Part shown: positions 25,374 through 32,805 of the stretch, piece after piece
How the letters are laid out: each line of letters begins with the position of its first letter
Position numbering within the stretch: the first letter of the stretch is position 1
From: Akkermansia muciniphila
Lineage (GTDB): Bacteria; Verrucomicrobiota; Verrucomicrobiia; Verrucomicrobiales; Akkermansiaceae
Assembly: GCA_945901795.1 (NCBI GenBank)
Contig: CAMDLP010000031.1
Span: forward strand, 1 to 36,664
Reading direction: 5' to 3'
Length of the DNA stretch: 36,664 nucleotides
The notes under the pieces: model-generated
What the model saw: only the letters and a program-made list of their open reading frames with translations
Told to the model about the DNA's origin: nothing
The model's database searches: none
Made by a program: the position numbers and the translations under genes

Positions 25374-25814
25374 TCATTCGACGACCACCCACACGGTTTG
25401 GCCTTGATAGGTTGCGGCGCGATAATAGACGCCAGCTGCATAACGGCATGTATAGCCGCGGTAGGCCACCGTGGCGTAACCGGCGGGCACGGCCGCGTGG
25501 TAACCGTAGGGCAAGGCACCGACACCGGGGGCGCCGACTCCGACACCAGGTGCGACTCCCACGCCACGAGCTCCTGCACCGACGCCTGCGACAGGCCCTC
25601 CCACTCCGGCGGGGCCCGCCCCTCCGACATGACCGACTCCGCCAGCGCCGACTCCGGGTCTACCAGCGCCGCCCGCGCCAACTCCAGCCCTTCCTCCACC
25701 CGCTCCGGCCCCGCCGGGACCCCTCGCAAGGGCGACTCCAGTGGTTAGGCCGAGAATGAGTGCGAGCAAGGGGCCGACTGGTGATGAATGGGATAAAAAG
25801 AGATTGGTTTTCAT
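25374..25814 (-). CDS. Exported glycine/alanine/valine-rich protein (146 aa)
   Basis: A signal peptide (about residues 1-30, ending TGVALA) is followed by about 75 residues of Gly, Ala, Val and Pro in GVGAGG-like repeats. A Tyr-rich C-terminal domain follows (YHAAVPAGYATVAYRGYTCR, then YAAGVYYRAATYQGQTVWVV), similar to small cell-surface proteins of several phyla. Probably periplasmic or outer-surface. It is 8 bp from the hydrolase start and 25 bp from the DUF2092 gene, so it sits within an operon. Confidence 0.75.
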   Translation of the reverse strand: MKTNLFLSHSSPVGPLLALILGLTTGVALARGPGGAGAGGGRAGVGAGGAGRPGVGAGGVGHVGGAGPAGVGGPVAGVGAGARGVGVAPGVGVGAPGVGALPYGYHAAVPAGYATVAYRGYTCRYAAGVYYRAATYQGQTVWVVVE

Positions 25815-25839
25815 AAGAATAGGATTGGTTTGTTTTTTG

Positions 25840-26634
25840 TTAGCGGCGCGGCTGGTTGGCTTCTTCGAGGGTGACTATGGGGATTTCCGTGGCACCGGAT
25901 GCAGGTTGGTAACGGAATGCGGAAGCGCCCGCCTGATGGTTCATCTCCCAGGTCAGGAAATCGACATCCATGAGCAGATCCTTGCCAGCCGAGCCGGTCT
26001 TGGTGGCCTTGAGCCGGCGTGGCAGCGAGTCGGCGACACCGAGCCAGAGTTCGGCATCGGCGTGGGTGCCGTGCATGCCGATGCGGTGGCACTGGACCAC
26101 GCCGCCACTTTCGCGGACGATGCCTTTGCCAAGATAGGAAACGCCTGTCACGCGGCGTTTAAGATCGCGATACGGATCACTGATGATGAACTCGGCGAGC
26201 GGTGGTTGGAAGCCATAAACTTTGGCCAGGTGAGTTGGCACCTTGTCCAAGGAGCCACTGAGCGGGGCCTTCGAGTAGAAGTTGTTCGCTCCGTCCACCA
26301 CGACGAAAGTGCTGCCATCGAAGAGCATTTCCCGGTTGGCTTTTCCTTCGCTGATTTTCACCACCAGCTTGTCGGGTCTTGCGACGACGACTTCGACATG
26401 GGCCGTGGGGTCTTGGTTTTGTGCCTTCGCCTGATCCGCTGCAATCGTGCGGTGGGCGGTGAAGCGGTATTGTTTGGTGGACGCCAGCCGGGTGGACATG
26501 GATTTCAACAGGGCATCCGGGTTGGGCGATGCACCGGCGTCCGGTGGCGAACTGGTGTAACGGGAGGCACAACTGGAAACCAGTAGTGCGGTGGCGATGG
26601 CGAGTATGGATAGGATATGGTGTTTGTTTTTCAT
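25840..26634 (-). CDS. DUF2092-type periplasmic lipoprotein
   Basis: A 264-aa protein with a lipobox (ALLVSSC, lipidated Cys near residue 22). The LolA-like DUF2092 pattern follows: DALLKSMSTRLASTKQYRFT, HVEVVVARPDKLVVKISEGK, REMLFDGSTFVVVDGANNFY, and HLAKVYGFQPPLAEFIISDP with YRDLKRRVTGVSYLG after it. These proteins are predicted to have an incomplete beta-barrel that binds hydrophobic groups; their role is not established. The gene lies in the sulfatase cluster between the glycine-rich protein and a barrel protein. Confidence 0.85.
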   Translation of the reverse strand: MKNKHHILSILAIATALLVSSCASRYTSSPPDAGASPNPDALLKSMSTRLASTKQYRFTAHRTIAADQAKAQNQDPTAHVEVVVARPDKLVVKISEGKANREMLFDGSTFVVVDGANNFYSKAPLSGSLDKVPTHLAKVYGFQPPLAEFIISDPYRDLKRRVTGVSYLGKGIVRESGGVVQCHRIGMHGTHADAELWLGVADSLPRRLKATKTGSAGKDLLMDVDFLTWEMNHQAGASAFRYQPASGATEIPIVTLEEANQPRR

Positions 26635-26665
26635 GATGTTGATGAAATGAATAGTAGGAATCTAT

Positions 26666-27499
26666 TCAGCTTTTCGGGAAGAGGAACTGGACTTGAAAGC
26701 GGAGGCCCCACTCCGGTTTATTATCCGGTCCCTCGACATTATAACGTCCACCCAACTGCAGGGAGATGGGTTGTCCGTCCACTTTCACCAACTTTTGGAC
26801 AAACACATTGATCGGCACGTTCCATTGCGATTGCACCCAGTCATAGGTGGACTCCGTGTTGATGCCGAAAGTCGTGAAGGTCTTCGTGGTGTAGGACACG
26901 AAAGGCTGAAGGAAGGTCCGGTTCACATCCTCCCTGCCATCCTTACCGGCAAAGGACCAGACGTGGTTGGCGAGAGCTCCGTAGGTCCATGGGCCTTGCT
27001 GCTTCAGCACCACGGCGGTCGGGCCGGCGCCCCACTTCTCCTCGCCCAGCAGATCGTCGGTCGCGGACGGAATTTGCAGCACGGGACCAGTACCCCATAT
27101 CCAGCCACTCTCGGTGGGTTTCACGGGAGAAAAGAACGCGCTTTGGAGGATGTCGCCGAGACCCGACTGGCTAGATGTGCCGATGATGTCGTTCTGCTCG
27201 ATGTAGGGCACAATGGTGCGGGAAATGAGATTCCAGTCTTCGTTGAGGGAAAACGGGATCACCGGCTGCACATTGAGTCTATATTGGAATCCGTCGTCGT
27301 TAGGCCCGCCTCCCCAGTCGAAGTTGTTCTGCAAGGGCAGGCTGATGAGGCTGGCAATCGGATTCAGTGTCGCCTTGGCCAATTCAGCGGCTTTTTCATT
27401 CTCATCGTTCGCCGCCACGCCACCGGAGGAAGCGGTGTTTTGGGCAAACGCGGTTGACGCAGTGAGGGCGCAGAGGAGTGTTGGTATCGTGGTTTTCAT
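26666..27499 (-). CDS. Outer-membrane beta-barrel protein, transporter-like
   Basis: A 277-aa protein with a signal peptide (MKTTIPTLLCALTASTAFAQ). Alternating amphipathic strands follow and the C-terminus ends in an aromatic strand (GLRFQVQFLFPKS). Segments such as IASLISLPLQNNFDWGGGPN, WGTGPVLQIPSATDDLLGEE and WGAGPTAVVLKQQGPWTYGA are typical of a family often named transporter in databases without proven function. The ATG at 27499 is used; the longer frame to 27565 lacks a signal-peptide start. It precedes DUF2092 by 31 bp. Confidence 0.8.
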   Translation of the reverse strand: MKTTIPTLLCALTASTAFAQNTASSGGVAANDENEKAAELAKATLNPIASLISLPLQNNFDWGGGPNDDGFQYRLNVQPVIPFSLNEDWNLISRTIVPYIEQNDIIGTSSQSGLGDILQSAFFSPVKPTESGWIWGTGPVLQIPSATDDLLGEEKWGAGPTAVVLKQQGPWTYGALANHVWSFAGKDGREDVNRTFLQPFVSYTTKTFTTFGINTESTYDWVQSQWNVPINVFVQKLVKVDGQPISLQLGGRYNVEGPDNKPEWGLRFQVQFLFPKS

Positions 27500-27605
27500 A
27501 GCAGCGGGCGTGGCGTTGTTTTCATGACAATGTTCTTTCTTTGGTTGGTTCGGCAGTGACGTCACGGGCTGTCTGCTCGGGGCAGTCCGAGTGTGTCACA
27601 ATTGG

Positions 27606-30029
27606 TTAGTTGGACAGGGCCTTTTTCATATCGGTCTCCTGCTTGGTCGCATCCGCCTCCGCCTTGGCCGCGGCACCGATGGGTTTCACGTCCAGGGTGA
27701 CCTTGAGGATTTTGCCAGTGAAAGCGTTGTCGCGTTCCGGGTAATCCGTCGTGACCGGTGTTGCGTCATCCACCCCGACACCCGCCGTCTCATCGGCCGA
27801 GAAGATGGCCATCTGCGTGCGTTCGATGCGGCCGCTGGCGACCTTCTCGCCGTTGACAAGGATGTTGGCCATGCCGCCCTTGCCAGCCCCGCCGCCGTCG
27901 TAATCGAAGTTCATGCGGATGGTCGCCTTGCCTGCGGCGAGTGCCGTGGGGGCCGCGACTTTGTATTCCTGAAGTCCGAGGAAGTTATAACAATAGGTCG
28001 GCTTGCCGTCCTTCAGATAGAGGCTCCAGCCGCCGAAGCGCCCGGCCTGGGCGATAACGACGCCATTCGCGCCGTCGGCGGGGATCTCCACGTCGGCGGT
28101 GATGGAGTGCGAGCGGTTCTTCAGATTGAGGAAGACGTTTTCGCTCATGCCGCCCATGCCTTCTGATAGAGTGAGCGAGGTGCGTTGTCCCATCACGTCA
28201 GGCCGTCCCGCTGTTACCGCGATCATGCGTTCCATCAGGCGGTCATCAATGGGCAGCACGCGATACTTGCTTGCGTCCCTCATGAAGATGTCCTGCAGTT
28301 CCTTGAGCTTCGCGGGATTGGACTTGGCCAAATCGTTCGCCAGGCTGAAGTCCTTGGTCGTGTCGTAGAGTTCCCACGGGTCCTCCTGCAGTTTTTGCCG
28401 GGGCACTTTCTCCCATGGTGCGCGGTGGACGGTACCCGCAAACCAACCTTCGTGATAGATGGCTCGGTTGCCGAAGATTTCGAAATACTGGGTCGTGTGC
28501 GTGCTCTTCGCGTCGGGCTTGTCAAAGGAGTAAACCATGCTCACGCCTTCGATGGGCGATTGCACGGTGCCGTTGACGCTCTTGGGTTCGGGCAGGCTGG
28601 CGGCTTCAAGCACCGTGGGAGCAACGTCGATGACATGATGCCACTGCGAGCGCACCTGATTGTTTGCTTTGATGCCCTTGGGCCACGAGACGATCATTCC
28701 ATTGCGGGTGCCGCCGTAGTTGGAGGGCATTTGTTTGGTCCACATGAACGGCGTATCGCCCGCGACGGCCCAGCCGGCGGCCATGTGCGGGTAAGTCGTC
28801 GGGCCGCCCCATTCGTCGTAGTGTTTGAGCATTTCCTGCACGGTTTCCTCCACGTTGTTGAAATAGGTCATCTCGCTGAACATCCCGCTCATGCCGCCCT
28901 CGGCGCTGGTGCCGTTGTCGCCGAGGATGTAGAAAATGAGGGTGTTCTCCAGTTCGCCAGTCGCGCTAACGGCATCGAAGAGGCGGCCGATCTCGTTGTC
29001 CGCGTATTCCCCGAAGGCGGAATAGACTTCCATCTGCCGGGCGAAGAGTTTCTGCTCGTCGGTTGTTAGTTTGTCCCAATCTTTGATATCCTTGGGCTTG
29101 TCGGCGAGTTTCGTGCCTTTCGGAACAACGCCCAGCGCGATCTGTCGTGCCAGCGTTTCCTCGCGCAGCTTGTCCCAGCCGCCATCGAAGCGACCCTTGT
29201 TCTTCGCTATCCATTCCTTCGGCACATGGTGCGGCGCATGGGTCGCACCTGGGGCGAAATACATGAAGAACGGCTTGTCCGGCGTGAGCGCCTTCTGGAA
29301 CTTCATCCAGGAGATGGCCTGGTCGGTCATGTCGGTCATGAAGTTGTATCCGGGGTAATGCGGCGTTGGGATGCGGGCCATGCCGTCGTAGAGCGTGGGA
29401 TTCCACTGGTCGGTCTCGCCGCCGAAGAAGCCGTAGAACTTATCGAAGCCTGAGCGCGTCGGCCAGCGGTCGGTCGGGCCGGAGACGCTGACCTCCCAGG
29501 GTGCCGTCTCGTGGTTCTTGCCGAAGAATGAGGTGCTGTAACCGTTCAGGCGCAGCATCTCCGCCAGGGGGGCGACACTGTTGGGGCGTTGCCCGGTATT
29601 GCCCGGAAAGCCCGTGGCCGTCTCGGTGATGCTGCCCATGTTGTTCATGTGGTGGTTGCGACCCGAGAGCAGGGCTGTCCGTGTCGGCGAGCAGAGCGCG
29701 GTGGTGTGGAATTGGTTGAAACGCAGGCCTTGATTGGCGAGCCGGTCCGCCGAAGGCATGCGCACCGGTCCGCCGAAGGCACTCGGCATGCCGAAGCCCA
29801 TGTCATCTACCAGAACGATGAGCACGTTCGGAGCTCCCGCGGGTGCCTTGATCTCGAAGCGCGGTGGAGCCTTGGCATCGCGGGCGTCGAGCACCGTGCT
29901 GCGCGGGTAGTCCGGCTCGGGAATGGGCAGTGACGTGCGGTCGAGTGCTTCGGCGGCATTAGAAAATCCGATCAAGCACAATGATGCGAGGATGAGAACG
30001 GCAGGCGGATGGGATGGGGGATTTTTCAT
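27606..30029 (-). CDS. Arylsulfatase-type sulfatase (exported)
   Basis: An 807-aa type I sulfatase. Signal peptide about 1-25. N-terminal metal ligands Asp75/Asp76 lie in VLVDDMGFG. The Cys113-SPTR motif in LCSPTRTALLSGR is the site of formylglycine conversion. HHMNNMG and ATHAPHHVPKEWI (substrate and metal His) and LGDNGTSAEGG (Asp-Asn metal ligands) follow. The C-terminal 160 residues form a beta-sandwich-like extension (ITADVEIPADGANGVVIAQA, ending ILKVTLDVKPIG), as in the long arylsulfatases of Planctomycetes and Pseudomonas. It would release sulfate from exported or polymeric sulfated substrates. The start at 30029 gives the signal peptide. No sulfatase-maturing enzyme is seen in the window. 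Confidence 0.93.
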   Translation of the reverse strand: MKNPPSHPPAVLILASLCLIGFSNAAEALDRTSLPIPEPDYPRSTVLDARDAKAPPRFEIKAPAGAPNVLIVLVDDMGFGMPSAFGGPVRMPSADRLANQGLRFNQFHTTALCSPTRTALLSGRNHHMNNMGSITETATGFPGNTGQRPNSVAPLAEMLRLNGYSTSFFGKNHETAPWEVSVSGPTDRWPTRSGFDKFYGFFGGETDQWNPTLYDGMARIPTPHYPGYNFMTDMTDQAISWMKFQKALTPDKPFFMYFAPGATHAPHHVPKEWIAKNKGRFDGGWDKLREETLARQIALGVVPKGTKLADKPKDIKDWDKLTTDEQKLFARQMEVYSAFGEYADNEIGRLFDAVSATGELENTLIFYILGDNGTSAEGGMSGMFSEMTYFNNVEETVQEMLKHYDEWGGPTTYPHMAAGWAVAGDTPFMWTKQMPSNYGGTRNGMIVSWPKGIKANNQVRSQWHHVIDVAPTVLEAASLPEPKSVNGTVQSPIEGVSMVYSFDKPDAKSTHTTQYFEIFGNRAIYHEGWFAGTVHRAPWEKVPRQKLQEDPWELYDTTKDFSLANDLAKSNPAKLKELQDIFMRDASKYRVLPIDDRLMERMIAVTAGRPDVMGQRTSLTLSEGMGGMSENVFLNLKNRSHSITADVEIPADGANGVVIAQAGRFGGWSLYLKDGKPTYCYNFLGLQEYKVAAPTALAAGKATIRMNFDYDGGGAGKGGMANILVNGEKVASGRIERTQMAIFSADETAGVGVDDATPVTTDYPERDNAFTGKILKVTLDVKPIGAAAKAEADATKQETDMKKALSN

Positions 30030-30080
30030 GGGATGGATCAGTTGAGGGAGAAACAATCAAGGTTGGTTTGGGGGGCTAGA

Positions 30081-31028
30081 TCAGAAGCGCCAAGTCATGC
30101 CGAATTCCGGACCATGGAACCAGCCTTCCAAGTTGGTGTCACCGTTGGTGCCACTGGCTTCCTCCCATTGCCCGCGGGCGCGGTAGCCGAGACTTAGCAA
30201 GACGCCGGTGCCGACTTCCCAGCCGACTGAGGCTTCCAGGTCGCAGTCCCAGTTGTCGTTTTCCACCCAGCCGAAGCCGCCGACATCGCCGCGCAGGGTG
30301 GCGATGCAAGTGTCGCCCAATTTCCAGATGGTTTTCAGTCCGATCATCGGCTCGATGAAGACCCGGCTGGCGCTGTTGCTGAAGTCCAACTGCGAGGTCG
30401 CCGCTCCGGGGGCCGCCGATGCGGCGACGCTGAGTGAGCCGTCCAGATCGTTACCGATCCAGTTCACCCGCCCGCCGCCGTAGAGGATGAAATCGACGTC
30501 GGAGGTGGCGTTCAATGCTGCGGTGCCAAGCATATATTGTGGACCGAAATTGACCTGTCCCACATTGAACCGGTTGGTGATGCTGGAGGAGGTCGTGACT
30601 GCGACGTTGTCTCGCAACACCATTTTTGAATTGCCGTCATCGACTGTGGATTTGCCGAAAATCCAATAGCCGTCCACGAATCCGCCCCAATTTCCCTTCC
30701 ATGCCTCGAAGCGACCACTGAGCGAGAGGACGTAGAAATCGCTGCTGAAATCGCTGAGCGTGTCCCACCACGGTTGATCGATGGAGAAGTCGCCGCCGAA
30801 GGTGCGATTGCCGAGCGTGATGTCCGGCACCGAGACCTCCAGGTCCGCTGAGGGTAGCCAGAGGTAGGGAGTGAAGGAGAAGCGCCACTCGTCGTCACCT
30901 GCGGGCGTGGGTGCTTGTTGGATGATTCCTTGCTTGCCGCTGCTGGACTGCTCGGCATGGACCGAGGGCGCAATTGAGAGAAGGAGGGTGGTTAGGAACA
31001 AGGTCAGTGGATGGCGTTTGCTTCTCAT
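30081..31028 (-). CDS. Outer-membrane beta-barrel protein (unknown substrate)
   Basis: About 315 aa with a signal peptide (MRSKRHPLTLFLTTLLLSIA, then PSVHA). The mature part has alternating strands (WRFSFTPYLWLPSADLEVSV, NFGPQYMLGTAA, VDFILYGGGRVNWIGND) and ends WFHGPEFGMTWRF, the aromatic last strand recognised by the barrel-insertion machinery. It is 51 bp before the sulfatase gene and first in the minus-strand cluster. An alternative ATG at 31058 adds ten residues. The 226-bp control region to the AraC gene contains inverted copies of AGGATT. Confidence 0.8.
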   Translation of the reverse strand: MRSKRHPLTLFLTTLLLSIAPSVHAEQSSSGKQGIIQQAPTPAGDDEWRFSFTPYLWLPSADLEVSVPDITLGNRTFGGDFSIDQPWWDTLSDFSSDFYVLSLSGRFEAWKGNWGGFVDGYWIFGKSTVDDGNSKMVLRDNVAVTTSSSITNRFNVGQVNFGPQYMLGTAALNATSDVDFILYGGGRVNWIGNDLDGSLSVAASAAPGAATSQLDFSNSASRVFIEPMIGLKTIWKLGDTCIATLRGDVGGFGWVENDNWDCDLEASVGWEVGTGVLLSLGYRARGQWEEASGTNGDTNLEGWFHGPEFGMTWRF

Positions 31029-31254
31029 GGACGTGATAATCTGCTTGTTGGATTTCATTGCAAAAATCAAAGTATCAGGGAGAGCGGGGCGAAGGATTTT
31101 GAATCCTGTCAGTCGGGGGGTGGGGGGCGCGAGGTGTCGACCACTCAAACACAGGATTTAAACATGAGAGCCGGGCTCAAATTGTTCGAGGTAAATCCGT
31201 ATCCTATTTCCGCACTGAAATGGCTTGTTGGGCAGGGGGATTCAAGATTATGAA

Positions 31255-32229
31255 ATGGGGGTGAATTTGGAAATTCCATTCGGCTCGCTCGAGGTAATGA
31301 ACCCGGAGGAGCTCGCCGCTGCGATCCGCAGTGCGAATTTGGAACCCTGCCAGTTGAGTCGAGGTCCGTCTCCCAGTCGGCTCGCGCGGTTGATGTGCCC
31401 GTCGGTCTGTCTGGATTTCGCGGAGCTCGGTCCGGCGATGTTGTTCACCGGGATGATGCCGATGGATTGTTACACGCTGGTTTTTGTGACGAGGTGTCCG
31501 GAGACCGGCCGTTCGTTCAACTTCGCGACCGAGCACAGCGACGGCTACATGGGCTTTTTCCCGCCAGGCGGCGAGCTGGATGCCTACACGCCGGAGGGTT
31601 ATTCGAATGCGACGCTGACCGTGCCGGCAGGTGAGTTTCAGCGGGCACTTGAGCAGTGGTTTCCGGAAATTCCAGACCGCATTCTGAAACACGGATCGGG
31701 CATGCGGATCGGTGCGGCGGAGCAGGCCCGGCTGCGGATTCTGCTCGCTGCGGTGATGGATGGGATTTCGGACCCGAGCGGTCCGTTCCTTGGATCACCG
31801 GCGCGCCGGGAAGTGGAGCGGTCGCTGTTGGAAGTATTTTTAGGTGCGTTGCGCTGCGGTCATCCGGTGCCGGTTCCCAAATGTCGAATCGCGGGCAGGC
31901 TGAAACATCTGCGGCAGGCGCGGGACTTCATCAAGGAGTCCGCTCACGAGTCGATCCAGTTAGGGGATGTGGGTGATGTTCTCGGAATGTCGGCGCGGGG
32001 AGTGGAGGTTTTGTTCCGTAGCTCGCTGGGTATTGGTCCGAACGCCTTCATCCGGCACCAGCGACTGCATGGAGTCCGCCGGGCGCTGCTGGCGGCAGAG
32101 CCGGAAGCGGGAGTGGTGAAGGAGCTGGCCCTCCAGTGGGGATTCTGGCACATGGGCCATTTTTCGGAAAATTACCGAACCCTTTTCGGCGAGTGTCCGA
32201 CATCCACCCTGACGCGTCCGCACGCGTGA
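31255..32229 (+). CDS. AraC-family transcriptional regulator
   Basis: About 324 aa. An N-terminal effector-type domain (residues 1-200, including YTLVFVTRCPETGRSFNFAT and GYMGFFPPGGELDAYTPEGY) precedes an AraC helix-turn-helix pair. That pair contains ARDFIKESAHESIQLGDVGD, RGVEVLFRSSLGIGPNAFIR, HQRLHGVRRALL, and LALQWGFWHMGHFSENYRTL ending in FGECPTS. Divergent from the outer-membrane/sulfatase cluster, which it probably controls. The start is uncertain: ATG at 31255 or 31297. The second helix-turn-helix fits the family's GFxxxGxFsxxYrxxFGxxP pattern. Confidence 0.88.
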   Translation: MGVNLEIPFGSLEVMNPEELAAAIRSANLEPCQLSRGPSPSRLARLMCPSVCLDFAELGPAMLFTGMMPMDCYTLVFVTRCPETGRSFNFATEHSDGYMGFFPPGGELDAYTPEGYSNATLTVPAGEFQRALEQWFPEIPDRILKHGSGMRIGAAEQARLRILLAAVMDGISDPSGPFLGSPARREVERSLLEVFLGALRCGHPVPVPKCRIAGRLKHLRQARDFIKESAHESIQLGDVGDVLGMSARGVEVLFRSSLGIGPNAFIRHQRLHGVRRALLAAEPEAGVVKELALQWGFWHMGHFSENYRTLFGECPTSTLTRPHA

Positions 32230-32262
32230 GTCGTTACTCGGAGTGACTGTGATTTCACCACA

Positions 32263-32788
32263 TCACGGAGAAGGCCACGCTGAACTGAGGGTGAAGGTGT
32301 AGCGGTTCGAGCCGAGATTGATGAGCTTGTCTTCGAGGTATTCGCCGGTGGGAAGTTGTATGACCAGACCCGCGCCGACGATGGTTTCGCAGGTGGCGAC
32401 GTTTTTCCGGTAGTCGAGAAACTCCTGTCCCGCGAGCGGCGGCGCACCGAAGAGGTTCACTGCGAAACGCCGCACACTATCCGCCCAGCCATCGCGATCG
32501 GTGCTGGCGGGAACGCCATTCAGCAAGCCGCTCCAGGTGCCGCTTTGATAGAGCTGGAGAAAATCGAAGCGGGCGGACTTTCCCAGGACTTCGAAGGAGT
32601 GGGTGTATTTGGCGGCGGCGATCGAATTCGCCGTCCTCGATCTTCAGCACCGGGTTGAGGGAAATCTCGCCGAAGGAATAGGGGTAGGCGCTCCAGCGGC
32701 GCGGCTCGATGTCCTACGCGAAGCATGGCAGCGCGGCCGATCCGATGACGAGCGCGGCGATCTTCGGAATGATGCTGTTGGCCGACAT
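32263..32788 (-). pseudogene. Broken outer-membrane transporter-like gene (5' part only)
   Basis: An ATG at 32788 gives a clean signal peptide (MSANSIIPKIAALVIGSAAL, then PCFA) followed at once by an in-frame TAG. The same frame then reads DIEPRRWSAYPYSFGEISLN and PVLKIEDGEFD, a match to the MetA-pathway-of-phenol-degradation barrel family (PF13557). Near 32628 the sequence shifts frame and continues as AAAKYTHSFEVLGKSARFDF ... PPLAGQEFLDYRKNVATCET ... TGEYLEDKLINLGSNRYTF. It then ends in unrelated TLSSAWPSP. The 3' half of the gene is missing. Three independent lesions make it a clear pseudogene. It starts only 18 bp from the mod start on the other strand. Confidence 0.8.
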
Positions 32789-32805
32789 GTTGTGGTTTAC
32801 GAAAG

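Noticed and set aside
27557-27564. TGACGTCA palindrome between the sulfatase and the barrel gene
   Set aside because: An 8-base palindrome occurs by chance at this window size; no second copy or promoter next to it.
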